This document shows, piece by piece, positions 34,821 through 43,302 of a stretch of DNA of 64,000 bases. The translations under genes were made by a program, and so were the position numbers. Every line of letters begins with the position of its first letter. The stretch's first letter is position 1. Source of the DNA: Nocardioides marmoriginsengisoli (GTDB lineage: Bacteria > Actinomycetota > Actinomycetes > Propionibacteriales > Nocardioidaceae); the NCBI RefSeq assembly GCF_003725695.1, contig NZ_RJSE01000016.1, positions 22,708 to 86,707 of the forward strand, given 5' to 3'. The notes under the pieces were generated by a model. It had not been told where the DNA came from, did no database searches, and worked only from the letters and a program-made list of their open reading frames with translations.

Positions 34821-34855
34821 GGTCGACGTACCCGCGGAAGGCGAGTACGTCGACC
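34821..34855. terminator. Hairpin between convergent fadA5 and SDR
   Basis: A perfect 11-bp inverted repeat, GGTCGACGTAC and GTACGTCGACC, with a 13-base loop. It lies between the stops of fadA5 (34809) and the SDR (34865). Confidence 0.7.
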
Positions 34856-34864
34856 TGGGCTGAC

Positions 34865-35746
34865 TCAGCTAGCGCCGTACACCGGCTCCGGGTCGGCGCC
34901 CTCGGCGATCAGCGCGTCGACGACGTCGCCGAGCTCGGTGGCCTCCCAACGCTTCCCGTTGTCGCGGGAGGCCCCGTGGTTCCAGGCCTCCTCGAGGGTG
35001 AGCTTGCCGCCGTCGCTCTCGAAGACGCGGCCGGTGACGTGGCCGGCGGCCTCGGAGGCCAGCCAGGCCACGATCGGGCTGTTGTCCTCGGGCAGCGCCA
35101 TCTCGCTGGTGTCGAAGGCACCCTCGGTCATCCGGGTCTTGGCGACCGGGGCGAGTGCGTTCACGGTGACGCCGACCCGGCCGAGCTCGGCCGCGGCGAC
35201 CAGCGTCATCGTGGCGATGCCGCCCTTGGCCGCCGAGTACGCGACCTGGCCGATCGAGCCCTGCAGGCCGGCGCCGGACGTCGTGTTGATCACCCGGGCG
35301 ACCCGCTGGCGACCCTCCTTGGACTCCGAACGCCAGTACGCCGCGGCGTGCCGCAGGGTCGCGAAGTGACCCTTGAGGTGCACCCGGAGGACGGCGTCCC
35401 ACTCGTCCTCGGTGGCGTTGACGAGCATCCGGTCGCGGACGAAGCCGGCGTTGTTGACCAGGATGTCGAGGCCGCCGAAGGTGTCGACGGCCTGCTGGAT
35501 GAGCGCGCTCGCCTGCTCGAAGTCGGCGACGTCGGCGCCGTTGGTCACGGCCTCGCCGCCCAGCGCCCGGATCTCGGCGACGACCTCGTCGGCCGGGCTG
35601 TCGGTCTTCTCGCCGTTGTTGGAGACGCCGAAGTCGTTGACGACGACCTTGGCCCCGTGGCGGGCGAGCTCGAGCGCGTGCGCGCGGCCGATACCGCGGC
35701 CGGCTCCGGTGACGATGGCGATGCGGCCTTCTAGAAGACGGGTCAC
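34865..35746 (-). CDS. Short-chain dehydrogenase of the ring C/D cluster (Rv3548c-like)
   Basis: A 293-residue SDR. It has TGAGRGIGRAHA (cofactor loop, about 13-24), NDFG, NNAGFVRDRML and the catalytic YSAAK, with a C-terminal extension of about 40 residues ending PEPVYGAS, typical of the MFE-2-like or hydroxyacyl-CoA dehydrogenase SDR subgroup. In M. tuberculosis a similar SDR (Rv3548c, from memory) lies between fadA5 and echA20. The gene is downstream of a second SDR after 13 bases, in a KstR2-regulated pair. The precise hydroxyacyl-CoA or ring C/D substrate is unproven. Confidence 0.85.
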   Translation of the reverse strand: MTRLLEGRIAIVTGAGRGIGRAHALELARHGAKVVVNDFGVSNNGEKTDSPADEVVAEIRALGGEAVTNGADVADFEQASALIQQAVDTFGGLDILVNNAGFVRDRMLVNATEDEWDAVLRVHLKGHFATLRHAAAYWRSESKEGRQRVARVINTTSGAGLQGSIGQVAYSAAKGGIATMTLVAAAELGRVGVTVNALAPVAKTRMTEGAFDTSEMALPEDNSPIVAWLASEAAGHVTGRVFESDGGKLTLEEAWNHGASRDNGKRWEATELGDVVDALIAEGADPEPVYGAS

Positions 35747-35759
35747 TTCGATACTCCTG

Positions 35760-36509
35760 TTAGTTGATGTGCAAGAAGACGGGCGGCTCGCCGCCGCCGT
35801 GGCAGCCGACGCTGGCGCCGCTCACGTACGACGCGAGGTCGCTGGCCAGGAAGACGGCCACGTTGCCGACCTCGTCGGGACGCGCCATCCGGCCGAGCGG
35901 GATGGTCTGCTCGATGCGGGCGACCTTGTCGTCGCCGCCGTAGTGGTCGTCGGTCTGCTCGGTCCGGCAGAGACCGACCTCGATCGCGTTGACCCGGACC
36001 TTCGGGCCCCACTCCATCGCGAGGCTCTTGGTCAGCGACTCCAGGCCGGCCTTGGCGGCGGCGTACGCGGCGATGGTGGGAGCCGGCCGGTGGGCGCTGA
36101 TCGAGGAGATGTTCACGATCGACCCGCCGCTCCCCTGCGCCTGCATCACCTGGTTGGCGATCTGCGCCACCAGGAGCGGCGAGTTCAGGTTGAGGCCGAT
36201 GATCTTGTCGTGGAAGCGCGGCGAGGCCGTGGCCGCGTCCGACGCGGGCGCCCCGCCGGCGTTGTTGATCAGGACGTCGAGGCGGCCGTGCTCGGCGACG
36301 ATCCCGTCGACCATCGCCTGGACGGACTCGGGGTCACGGACGTCGCAGAGCACGTGGCTGGTGCCGGGGTACGGCTCCGCCTCCGAGCGCGCACAGGTGA
36401 CGACGGTGGCGCCGGCGAAGGCGAACGCCTCGGTGATGCCGCGGCCGATGCCGCGGGAGCCTCCGGTGACGAGAACCACCCGGCCGGTCAGATCGATCGA
36501 GAGAGCCAT
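35760..36509 (-). CDS. Short-chain dehydrogenase of the ring C/D cluster (Rv3549c-like)
   Basis: A 249-residue classical SDR with VTGGSRGIGRGI (cofactor loop), INNAGGAP, NISSISAHRPAP and the catalytic YAAAK (about 159-163). It ends with an unusual glycine-rich tail, VGCHGGGEPPVFLHIN. In M. tuberculosis the corresponding gene (Rv3549c, from memory) is divergent from echA20, as here. The KstR2 box at 36521 lies 12 bases upstream. TACTCT (36521-36516) would place the transcript start at about the ATG, suggesting a leaderless message. The reaction is probably oxidation of a hydroxyl on a ring C/D CoA ester. Confidence 0.85.
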   Translation of the reverse strand: MALSIDLTGRVVLVTGGSRGIGRGITEAFAFAGATVVTCARSEAEPYPGTSHVLCDVRDPESVQAMVDGIVAEHGRLDVLINNAGGAPASDAATASPRFHDKIIGLNLNSPLLVAQIANQVMQAQGSGGSIVNISSISAHRPAPTIAAYAAAKAGLESLTKSLAMEWGPKVRVNAIEVGLCRTEQTDDHYGGDDKVARIEQTIPLGRMARPDEVGNVAVFLASDLASYVSGASVGCHGGGEPPVFLHIN

Positions 36510-36520
36510 GCTGGTAGAGT

Positions 36521-36538
36521 ACCAAGCAAGTGCTTGGT
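36521..36538. promoter_or_regulatory. KstR2 operator, SDR/echA20 divergent promoter
   Basis: ACCAAGCAAGTGCTTGGT contains AGCAAGTGCTTGGT (36525-36538), a full match to the KstR2 motif AnCAAGnnCTTGnT. It controls the two SDR genes and echA20-ipdABC. Confidence 0.92.
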
Positions 36539-36568
36539 TGTGTCGATCCGGTCCGTCGAGAGGTCCCC

Positions 36569-37327
36569 ATGTCTGCAGTCACCAGCGAGGTCCGGGAGGA
36601 CGGGATCTGCATCGTCACGATGTCCCATCCGCCGGTGAACGCGCTCACCGTCCAGGGCTGGTTCGACGTCGCGAGCGCGCTCGACGCCGCCGGAGCCGAC
36701 CCGCGCGTCAAGGTCGTGGTCCTCCGCGCCGAGGGCAAGGGCTACAACGCGGGCGTGGACATCAAGGAGATGCAGAACACCACCGGGTTCGACGCCCTGA
36801 TCGGCGCCAACAAGGGCTGCTACGCCGCCTTCAAGGCCGTCTACGAGTGCGCGGTCCCGGTGATCGCCGCGGTCAACGGCTTCTGCGTGGGCGGCGGGGT
36901 CGGCCTGGTCGGCAACGCCGACATCGTGGTCGCCGCCGAGAACGCCTACTTCGGCGTCCCCGAGGTCAAGCAGGGCGCCCTCGGTGCGGCGACTCACATG
37001 GCGCGGCTGGTCCCCCAGCAGATGATGCGGGCCCTCTACTTCACCGCCGCGACGATCCCGGCCACCGAGCTGCACCGGTTCGGGTCGGTCTACCGGCTGG
37101 CGCCCCCCGAGCAGCTGCTCGAGGTCGCGCTCGAGGTGGCGGCCAGCATCGCCGAGAAGGACGGCCGGGTGATCCGCGCGGCCAAGGAGGCGCTGAACGG
37201 CATCGAGCCGGTCGACGTGAACAAGAGCTACCGGTTCGAGCAGGGGTTCACCTTCGAGCTCAACCTCGCCGGTGTCAGTGACGAGCTTCGCGATGATTTC
37301 GCGGGAACGGATAAGGCCAAGAAGTGA
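36569..37327 (+). CDS. echA20: Ring D-cleaving CoA hydrolase, crotonase fold (EchA20 type)
   Basis: In M. tuberculosis EchA20 hydrolytically opens ring D of the CoA-activated indane intermediate. The 252-residue crotonase-fold protein has ADPRVKVVVLRAEGKGYNAGVDIKEM (first oxyanion segment), NGFCVGGGVGLVGNADIVVA and FGVPEVKQGALGAATHM. The start at 36569 is preceded by GAGAGGT and fits the family; an upstream ATG would add residues encoded over the operator. Its stop overlaps the ipdA GTG. The first gene of echA20-ipdA-ipdB-ipdC, behind a KstR2 box. Confidence 0.92.
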   Translation: MSAVTSEVREDGICIVTMSHPPVNALTVQGWFDVASALDAAGADPRVKVVVLRAEGKGYNAGVDIKEMQNTTGFDALIGANKGCYAAFKAVYECAVPVIAAVNGFCVGGGVGLVGNADIVVAAENAYFGVPEVKQGALGAATHMARLVPQQMMRALYFTAATIPATELHRFGSVYRLAPPEQLLEVALEVAASIAEKDGRVIRAAKEALNGIEPVDVNKSYRFEQGFTFELNLAGVSDELRDDFAGTDKAKK

Positions 37328-38217
37328 GCAAGCCACGCGAGAAGGTCATGACGATCGACGAGGTCGTCGCCCAGCTCTCCGACGGGATGACGATCGGCAT
37401 CGGCGGCTGGGGCCCGCGGCGCAAGCCGATGGCCCTGGTGCGCGCGATCCTGCGCTCGGACCTCAAGGACCTGACCATCGTGAGCTGGGGCGGCGCCGAC
37501 GTCGGCCTGCTCGCCCGGGCCGGGAAGATCCGGAAGCTGGTCTACGCGTTCGTCTCCCTGGACTCGATCCCGCTGGAGCCGAACTTCCAGAAGGCCCGCC
37601 AGGAGGGCACCATCCCCGAGATCGTCGAGCTCGACGAGGGCATGTTCCAGACCGGCCTGTACGCCGCGGCGCAGCGCCTCCCCTTCCTGCCGATGCGCGC
37701 GGGGCTGGGCTCCGACGTGCTGGTCAACAACGCGTGGATCAAGACCGTCGCCTCGCCGTACGCCGACGAGAACGGTGACTTCGAGGAGCTCACCGCCGTA
37801 CCGGCGCTCAAGCTCGACGTCGCGCTGGTGCACCTCAACCGTGCCGACGCGCACGGCAACGCGACCTACCTGGGTCCGGACCCGTACTTCGACGACCTGT
37901 TCGTGCAGGCCGCCGACAAGGCGTTCGTCTCGGTCGAGCAGATCGTCGACACGGCGGGCCTGACCGTCGACACCGCGGTCCAGCGCCTGCTGATCAGCCG
38001 GATGATGGTCGACGGCGTCGTCGAGACCCCGAACGGTGCGCACTTCACCACCTGCACGCCCGACTACGAGCGGGACGAGAAGTTCCAGAAGGCGTACGCC
38101 GCCGCGGCCGGCGGGTCCGACGAGGATTGGGCCGCCTTCTCCGCTCGGTTCCTCGACGGGGACGAGTCTTCCTACCAGGCGGCTGTGGCCGCTTTCGCTG
38201 AGGAGCAGAGCAAGTGA
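37324..38217 (+). CDS. ipdA: Ring C-cleaving hydrolase, alpha subunit
   Basis: IpdA and IpdB form a type I CoA-transferase-like heterotetramer that hydrolyses COCHEA-CoA, opening the last steroid ring. The 297-residue alpha subunit begins with the family's VMTIDEVVAQLSDGMTIGIGGWGPRRKPMALVRAIL and contains the GGADVGLLARAGKI segment. The GTG start overlaps the echA20 stop by four bases (GTGA), and its end overlaps ipdB in the same way. The gene order matches M. tuberculosis Rv3550-Rv3553. The identity of the pair is strongly supported by the context. Confidence 0.94.
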   Translation: MSKPREKVMTIDEVVAQLSDGMTIGIGGWGPRRKPMALVRAILRSDLKDLTIVSWGGADVGLLARAGKIRKLVYAFVSLDSIPLEPNFQKARQEGTIPEIVELDEGMFQTGLYAAAQRLPFLPMRAGLGSDVLVNNAWIKTVASPYADENGDFEELTAVPALKLDVALVHLNRADAHGNATYLGPDPYFDDLFVQAADKAFVSVEQIVDTAGLTVDTAVQRLLISRMMVDGVVETPNGAHFTTCTPDYERDEKFQKAYAAAAGGSDEDWAAFSARFLDGDESSYQAAVAAFAEEQSK

Positions 38218-38990
38218 CCGAGTACTCCCGCGCAGAGGTCTGCGCCGCCGCCATCGCCGATGCGTTCAAGGACGACGGCGAGATCTTCGCCTCGCCGATG
38301 GGCATGCTCCCGATGCTCGGGGTCAGGCTGGCCAAGCTGACGTCGAACCCCGACCTGGTCATCTCCGACGGCGAGTCCCTCTACCTCGGGGGCGTCCCTC
38401 CCCTGTTCGCCAAGGCCGACGTCGTCGAGGGCTGGATCCCCTTCCGCCGCGTCTTCGACGTCGTCGCGTACGGCAAGCGCCACGTGATGATGGGCGCGAC
38501 CCAGGTCGACCGGCACGGCAACCAGAACATCTCCGCGATCGGCGACTTCGCGCAGCCCAAGCGTCAGCTGCTGGGCTCGCGCGGCGCGCCGGGCAACACC
38601 GTGAACAACCGGACGTCGTACTGGGTGCCGCGGCACAGCCCGAAGGTCTTCGTCGAGCAGGTCGACATCGTCTCCGGTGTCGGGCCGGCCCGCGCCAAGG
38701 CGGCCGGGCCCGGCGCGTCGAAGTACAACGACATCCACCGGATCGTCTCGAACCTCGGCGTCTTCGACGTACGCGGCGACGGCGACACCGTGCGGTTGCT
38801 GTCGGTGCATCCCGGAGTCTCCGTCGACGACGTCGTTGCTGCGACCGGCTTCGCGCTGGCCGTCGACGCCGACGTTCCGGTGACCCGTGAGCCCACCGAG
38901 TCCGAGCTGATGATCATCCGCAACGTGCTCGACCCGAAGAACCTGCGCGACCGCGAGGTTCCGCCGGTGGACGCCGGAGCGACCCAGTGA
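38214..38990 (+). CDS. ipdB: Ring C-cleaving hydrolase, beta subunit
   Basis: The beta subunit of the IpdAB ring C hydrolase. The 258-residue protein shows the CoA-transferase beta fold: VCAAAIADAFKDDGEIFASPMGMLPMLGVRLAKL, NPDLVISDGESLYLGG, GATQVDRHGNQNISAIGDF and RGAPGNTVNNRTSYWVPRH. It overlaps ipdA by four bases (GTGA) and ipdC by four bases. It is controlled by the KstR2 box upstream of echA20. Members lack transferase activity and use water instead of a second acid; that functional point is literature knowledge, not seen here. Confidence 0.94.
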   Translation: MTEYSRAEVCAAAIADAFKDDGEIFASPMGMLPMLGVRLAKLTSNPDLVISDGESLYLGGVPPLFAKADVVEGWIPFRRVFDVVAYGKRHVMMGATQVDRHGNQNISAIGDFAQPKRQLLGSRGAPGNTVNNRTSYWVPRHSPKVFVEQVDIVSGVGPARAKAAGPGASKYNDIHRIVSNLGVFDVRGDGDTVRLLSVHPGVSVDDVVAATGFALAVDADVPVTREPTESELMIIRNVLDPKNLRDREVPPVDAGATQ

Positions 38991-40054
38991 TCGACCAGCT
39001 GCTCAAGACGCCGCTCACCGAGCTGGCCGGGATCAAGCACCCGGTCGTCCAGACCGGGATGGGCTGGGTGGCCGGCCCGCGCCTGGTGGCCGGTACGGCG
39101 AACGCGGGCGGCCTGGGCATCCTGGCGTCCGCGACGATGACGCACGAGGAGCTCGAGAAGGCGATCGTCGAGGTCAAGGGCCGCACCGAGCAGCCCTTCG
39201 GCGTGAACCTGCGCGCCGATGCGGCCGACGCTCCGGCCCGTTGCGACCTCCTGATCGAGTACGGCGTCAAGGTCGCCTCGTTCGCCCTCGCACCCAAGCC
39301 CGAGCTGATCGCCAAGCTCAAGGAGCACGACATCGTCGTGATCCCCAGCATCGGCGCGCCCAAGCACGCCAAGAAGGTCGCCTCCTGGGGGGCCGACGCG
39401 GTGATGATCCAGGGCGGTGAGGGCGGCGGCCACACCGGCAACGTCCCGACCACCCTGCTGCTGCCGACCGTGCTCGACGCGGTCGACATCCCGGTGATCG
39501 CCGCCGGCGGGTTCTTCGACGGTCGCGGGCTGGCCGCCGCGCTGTCCTACGGCGCTGCCGGCGTCGGGATGGGCACCCGGTTCCTGCTCACCCAGGAGAG
39601 CCGCGTCCCGGACGCGGTCAAGCAGCGCTACCTGGACGCCGACCTGAACGGGACCGTGGTCACCGCGAAGGTCGACGGGATGCCGCACCGGATGCTCCGT
39701 ACCGACCTGGTCGACTCGGTCGAGGAGTCCAGCGCGCTCAAGCGGCTCGGCCCGACGGCCCGCCGGACGCTCGCGTTCAAGAAGATGAGCGGGATGTCCT
39801 GGCGCGGGCTGATCAAGGACGGCCAGGCGATGAAGCACGGCTCGGAGCGGTCCTGGGCGCAGATGGTGCTGGCCGCGAACACGCCGATGATGCTCAAGGC
39901 CGGTCTCGTCGAGGGCGACCCGGACGCGGGCATCCTGGCGTCCGGCCAGGTGGTCGGTGTGATCGACGACCTGCCGTCCTGCGAGGAACTCATCGAGCGG
40001 GTGGTCACCCAGGCTGCCGCGGAGCTGCGGCGTACCCAGGGCTACGTGGTCTGA
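38987..40054 (+). CDS. ipdC: FMN-dependent ring C/D CoA-thioester dehydrogenase
   Basis: A 355-residue nitronate monooxygenase-family FMN enzyme that introduces the double bond preceding ring D hydrolysis by EchA20. It has HPVVQTGMGWVAGPRLVAGTANAGGLGILASATM, MIQGGEGGGHTGNVPTT with the family His and AAGGFFDGRGLAAALSYGAAGVGMGTRF (phosphate loop). The GTG start overlaps the ipdB stop (GTGA). It is the last gene of the echA20-ipdABC operon and converges on an unrelated VOC gene with a 13-base overlap. A paralogous enzyme lies at 18234. Confidence 0.93.
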   Translation: MIDQLLKTPLTELAGIKHPVVQTGMGWVAGPRLVAGTANAGGLGILASATMTHEELEKAIVEVKGRTEQPFGVNLRADAADAPARCDLLIEYGVKVASFALAPKPELIAKLKEHDIVVIPSIGAPKHAKKVASWGADAVMIQGGEGGGHTGNVPTTLLLPTVLDAVDIPVIAAGGFFDGRGLAAALSYGAAGVGMGTRFLLTQESRVPDAVKQRYLDADLNGTVVTAKVDGMPHRMLRTDLVDSVEESSALKRLGPTARRTLAFKKMSGMSWRGLIKDGQAMKHGSERSWAQMVLAANTPMMLKAGLVEGDPDAGILASGQVVGVIDDLPSCEELIERVVTQAAAELRRTQGYVV

Positions 40055-40383
40055 CCGCCGAAGCCGATCTCGTTGCCCTCCGGGTCGCGGTAGGTCGCCT
40101 TCTGCACCCCGTTCTCGTAGGTCTCCCGCTCGACCGGTTCGATGCCGCGGCCCGCGATGGCGGTGACCCGCGCCTCGATGTCGTCGACGAAAATCGTCAC
40201 CAGGGCGTGGCCGGCGTGCGCGGGGCGGTGCTCGACGTAGACCCAGGCGTGCTCGTTGACGCCCCAGACCGACTCGGTGTCGTTCGGCGAGAAGCTCGGC
40301 GGCTCGCCCAGGAGCCGTTCGTACCACTCCAGGGCCTTCGGGTAGTCGCGCACCGAGATCCCGGCAAAGAGGTCACCTGCCAT
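40042..40383 (-). CDS. VOC family protein (glyoxalase/bleomycin-resistance fold)
   Basis: A 113-residue vicinal-oxygen-chelate fold protein. It shows SVRDYPKALEWYERLLGEPPSF, HAGHALVTIFVDDIEARVTAI and the C-terminal ATYRDPEGNEIGFGG with the family Glu. No ring-cleavage activity can be inferred; such small single-domain members are often of unknown function. It is divergent from the lipase gene with a 38-base gap. Together with the lipase and the lipoprotein it interrupts the ring C/D genes. Confidence 0.85.
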   Translation of the reverse strand: MAGDLFAGISVRDYPKALEWYERLLGEPPSFSPNDTESVWGVNEHAWVYVEHRPAHAGHALVTIFVDDIEARVTAIAGRGIEPVERETYENGVQKATYRDPEGNEIGFGGQTT

Positions 40384-40421
40384 GACGCGACCGTACCCGG
40401 AATTGCTGACAGGATCAGCGG

Positions 40422-41678
40422 GTGAGCCAAGACCCGGGATCCGTCCTTGATCGTGCTGTCCGGTTCGCGCTGACCGCGGTCGGGGCGCGCAAGCTCGAGC
40501 CGAACCCGGCGGACCCGTTCTACGACCCGCCCGGGGCGGTGCCGTCCGAGCCCGGCACGGTGCTGAAGGCCGAGCCGGCGCGGTTCTACATCGACCCGTT
40601 CAAGCTGATCCCGGCACCGGCACGGGTCGAGCGGATCATGTTCACCACCACCGACCGGCTCGGGCGGGTGATCCCGGTGACCGGGACCGTGCTGACCCCG
40701 ACCCGGCCGCGCAGCAAGCGCGACGACCGCGGCCTGGTGGCGTTCGCGGTCGGCACCCAGGGCATGGGCACCCAGTGCGCGCCGTCACGCCAGCTGGCCG
40801 CCGGCCGCGAGTACGAGTCGGTCTTCATCACCGGCCTGCTGGCCCGCGGGTACAACGTGGTGGTCCCGGACTACCAGGGTCTCGGCATGGACGGCACGCA
40901 CACCTACATGTCCCGCGAGGTCCAGGGCCGGGTGGTCCTGGACGCGCTGCGGGCCTCCCAGCAGCTCGATCATCCCGACATCCCGGTGGCCGGGCCGGTC
41001 GCCATCGCCGGCTACTCCCAGGGCGGCGGTGCCGCGGCGTCGGCCGCCGAGCTCTGGCACGAGTACGCCGCAGACCTCGACGTGAAGGGAGCCGTCTGCG
41101 GAGCGGTTCCGGCCGACTTCCCGCTGGTGGCCCGGATGCTCGACGGCAGCCCGTACTTCGCCTTCCTCGGCTACGCCCTGGTCGGGCTCTCCAGCGACTA
41201 CGACATCGACCTGCGGCCGCTGCTCAACGAGCGCGGGCTCGAGGTGGCCGGCGCCCTCGCCCAGCAGTGCATGTTCGAGTCGCTGCGCCGCTACGCCTTC
41301 ACCCGGTCGAGCTCGCTGACCGCCGACGGCCGCTCGATCGGCACGCTGCTGGGCGAGGAGCCGTTCGCGACGATCGTGGCCGAGCAGCAGCTCGGCGCCG
41401 GCCGCTACCCGCGCACCGAGGCACTGGTCTCGCACAGCCGCCTGGACGACGTGGTCCCGTTCGAGTGCGGGCGCGGTCTGGCGGAGCGCTGGGCCGGCCA
41501 GGGCGGCCGGGTCCGGCTGTCCGTGAATCTGGCGCCGACCCATGCGGCGGCGGCGCTGACGTCGTACGGGACGGCGTTCGCGTTCCTCAACGGCCGGTTC
41601 GCCGGGAAGCCGATGCGGGCGAACACCAAGCGCTACCTGCACAGCCTGGTGGATCCGGCGGTCCTGCCCGAGGAGTGA
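40422..41678 (+). CDS. LIP-family (secretory-lipase-like) alpha/beta hydrolase
   Basis: A 418-residue hydrolase of the LIP family (triacylglycerol/ester lipases). It shows VVVPDYQGLGMDGTHTYM, the nucleophile elbow AGYSQGGGAAASAAE with Ser, and a late acid/His region (LVSHSRLDDVVPFECG ... NLAPTHAAAALTS). No signal peptide is visible: the N-terminus MSQDPGSVLDRAVRFALTAVG is only mildly hydrophobic. The GTG start follows a short gap from the VOC gene. Cholesteryl or wax-ester hydrolysis would suit the context but is speculation. It ends in a perfect hairpin that spans its stop codon. Confidence 0.85.
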   Translation: MSQDPGSVLDRAVRFALTAVGARKLEPNPADPFYDPPGAVPSEPGTVLKAEPARFYIDPFKLIPAPARVERIMFTTTDRLGRVIPVTGTVLTPTRPRSKRDDRGLVAFAVGTQGMGTQCAPSRQLAAGREYESVFITGLLARGYNVVVPDYQGLGMDGTHTYMSREVQGRVVLDALRASQQLDHPDIPVAGPVAIAGYSQGGGAAASAAELWHEYAADLDVKGAVCGAVPADFPLVARMLDGSPYFAFLGYALVGLSSDYDIDLRPLLNERGLEVAGALAQQCMFESLRRYAFTRSSSLTADGRSIGTLLGEEPFATIVAEQQLGAGRYPRTEALVSHSRLDDVVPFECGRGLAERWAGQGGRVRLSVNLAPTHAAAALTSYGTAFAFLNGRFAGKPMRANTKRYLHSLVDPAVLPEE

Positions 41679-41696
41679 CCCGGGCAGGACCGCCGG
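41655..41696. terminator. Perfect 16-bp hairpin across the lipase stop codon
   Basis: CCGGCGGTCCTGCCCG (41655-41670) and CGGGCAGGACCGCCGG (41681-41696) are exact reverse complements with a 10-base loop containing the TGA stop. It lies between convergent genes and probably terminates both. Confidence 0.8.
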
Positions 41697-41702
41697 CCGG
41701 CC

Positions 41703-42044
41703 TCACTGCGTGGGGACCGCGTCCTTCGCGCACTCGGCGATCTTGGTACCGAGACCGGACAGCGCCTCGGTGTCGTCCTTGTCGCCCTTGTAGTCCTTGT
41801 CACCGTCGACGAGCGCCCGGACGGCGTCGTCGGACACCTTCGAGTCGACGATCGCCTTGGCCATGCAGTCGGCCAGCTCGTCGGTCATCACGCTCGACGG
41901 CAGGCTCATCAGGCCGCCGGCCTTGCCGTCGGTCAGGCTCTTCGAGACCTCGTCGACCGACGGACGGTCACCGCCCCCACACGCCGAGGTCAGCAGCAGG
42001 GCTGCAGTTGCCGCTACCACGCCGAATTTCCGCACCATCATCAT
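41703..42044 (-). CDS. Small lipoprotein, unknown function
   Basis: A protein of about 110 residues. Three ATGs in a row (42044, 42041, 42038) follow AGGAGGG; spacing favours the second or third. All give an MVRKFGVVAATAALLLTSAC lipoprotein signal with lipobox LTSAC. The mature domain is acidic and helical with one internal Cys pair possible (ADCMAK, AECAKD). I do not recognise the family. It converges on the lipase gene and shares its terminator. A 94-base gap separates it from fadA6. Confidence 0.75.
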   Translation of the reverse strand: MMMVRKFGVVAATAALLLTSACGGGDRPSVDEVSKSLTDGKAGGLMSLPSSVMTDELADCMAKAIVDSKVSDDAVRALVDGDKDYKGDKDDTEALSGLGTKIAECAKDAVPTQ

Positions 42045-42138
42045 TCCCTCCTGGCCCCGAGACGGTCCCGAGACCACGCCGGAGTCTGCCGTGAACCGCA
42101 CCGGAAGGCAATTACGACTCTCCGGGGTGTAGAAAGTC

Positions 42139-43302
42139 TCAGAGACGCTCGATGATGGTCACGTTGGCCTGGCCGCCGCCCTCGCACATCGTCTGCAGGC
42201 CGTAGCGGCCGCCGGTGCGCTCGAGCTCGTTCAGGAGGGTCGACATCAGCCGGGTGCCGGTCGCCCCGATCGGGTGGCCCATGGCGATGCCACCGCCATT
42301 CACGTTGACCTTCTCCAGCGGGACCTGGAGCTCCTTGGCCCACGCCAGGACGACGGACGCGAACGCCTCGTTGCACTCGAACAGGTCGATGTCGTCAATC
42401 GACATGCCGGTCTTCTCCAGCGCGTTCCGGGTCGCCCGGATGGGACCGGTGAGCATCCAGATCGGGTCGTCGCCCTTGACCGAGAGGTGGTGGATCCGGG
42501 CGCGCGGGGTGAGGCCGTGGTCCTTGACCGCCTGCGCCGAGGCGATCAGCAGCGCCGACGAGCCGTCGCAGATCTGCGAGGCCACGCCCGCGGTGATCCG
42601 GCCGCCCGGGGCCAGCGGCTCCAACGCGGCCATCTTCTCCAGGCTGGTGTCCCGGGGGCACTCGTCGGTGGTGAAGACGGTGCCGTCCGCGAGCGTCACC
42701 GGGGCGATCTCGTTGTCGAACCGGCCCTCGGCGATCGCGGTCTTGGCCCGGGTGTGCGAGGCCAGCGCGAACTCCTCCATCCGCTCGCGGCTGATCTCCC
42801 ACTTCTCGGCGATCATCTCGGCCGAGTTGAACTGGGAGACCTCGACGTCGCCGTACCGCTTGCCCCAGCCGGGCGACTCCGCGAACGGCGTGGTGAAGCC
42901 GTACTGGTCGGCGACGAGCATCGCCGCCGAGATCGGGATCGCCGACATGTTCTGCAGGCCGCCGGCGACCACCAGGTCCTGGGTCCCGGACATCACGCCC
43001 TGGGCCGCGAAGTGCACCGCCTGCTGCGAGGAGCCGCACTGCCGGTCGATGGTGACACCCGGGACGTGATCGGGCAGTCCGGCCACCAGCCAGGCCGTCC
43101 GGGCCACGTCGCCGGCCTGCGAACCGATCGTGTCGCAGCAGCCCATGATCACGTCGTCGACCGCTCCCGGGTCGACGCCGGTGCGGTCCATCAGAGCGCT
43201 CAGCACGTGAGCACCCAGGTCCGCGGAGTGCATGCTCGCCAGCGAGCCGCGGCGCTTGCCGACGGGAGTGCGGACGGCATCGACGATGTAGGCCTCGGTC
43301 AT
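42139..43302 (-). CDS. fadA6: Ring C/D catabolism thiolase, FadA6 type
   Basis: Thiolase acting late in degradation of the opened ring C/D intermediate. The 387-residue protein has the nucleophile Cys89 (TIDRQCGSSQQ), His343 in GGGIAMGHPIGATGTR and Cys373 in MCEGGGQANVTIIERL, all positions matching FadA5. It is 387 residues long, close to the mycobacterial protein. Its start overlaps the kstR2 stop by four bases (ATGA), placing it last in fadE30-ipdF-kstR2-fadA6. It is regulated by the KstR2 box at 45917. Confidence 0.94.
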   Translation of the reverse strand: MTEAYIVDAVRTPVGKRRGSLASMHSADLGAHVLSALMDRTGVDPGAVDDVIMGCCDTIGSQAGDVARTAWLVAGLPDHVPGVTIDRQCGSSQQAVHFAAQGVMSGTQDLVVAGGLQNMSAIPISAAMLVADQYGFTTPFAESPGWGKRYGDVEVSQFNSAEMIAEKWEISRERMEEFALASHTRAKTAIAEGRFDNEIAPVTLADGTVFTTDECPRDTSLEKMAALEPLAPGGRITAGVASQICDGSSALLIASAQAVKDHGLTPRARIHHLSVKGDDPIWMLTGPIRATRNALEKTGMSIDDIDLFECNEAFASVVLAWAKELQVPLEKVNVNGGGIAMGHPIGATGTRLMSTLLNELERTGGRYGLQTMCEGGGQANVTIIERL

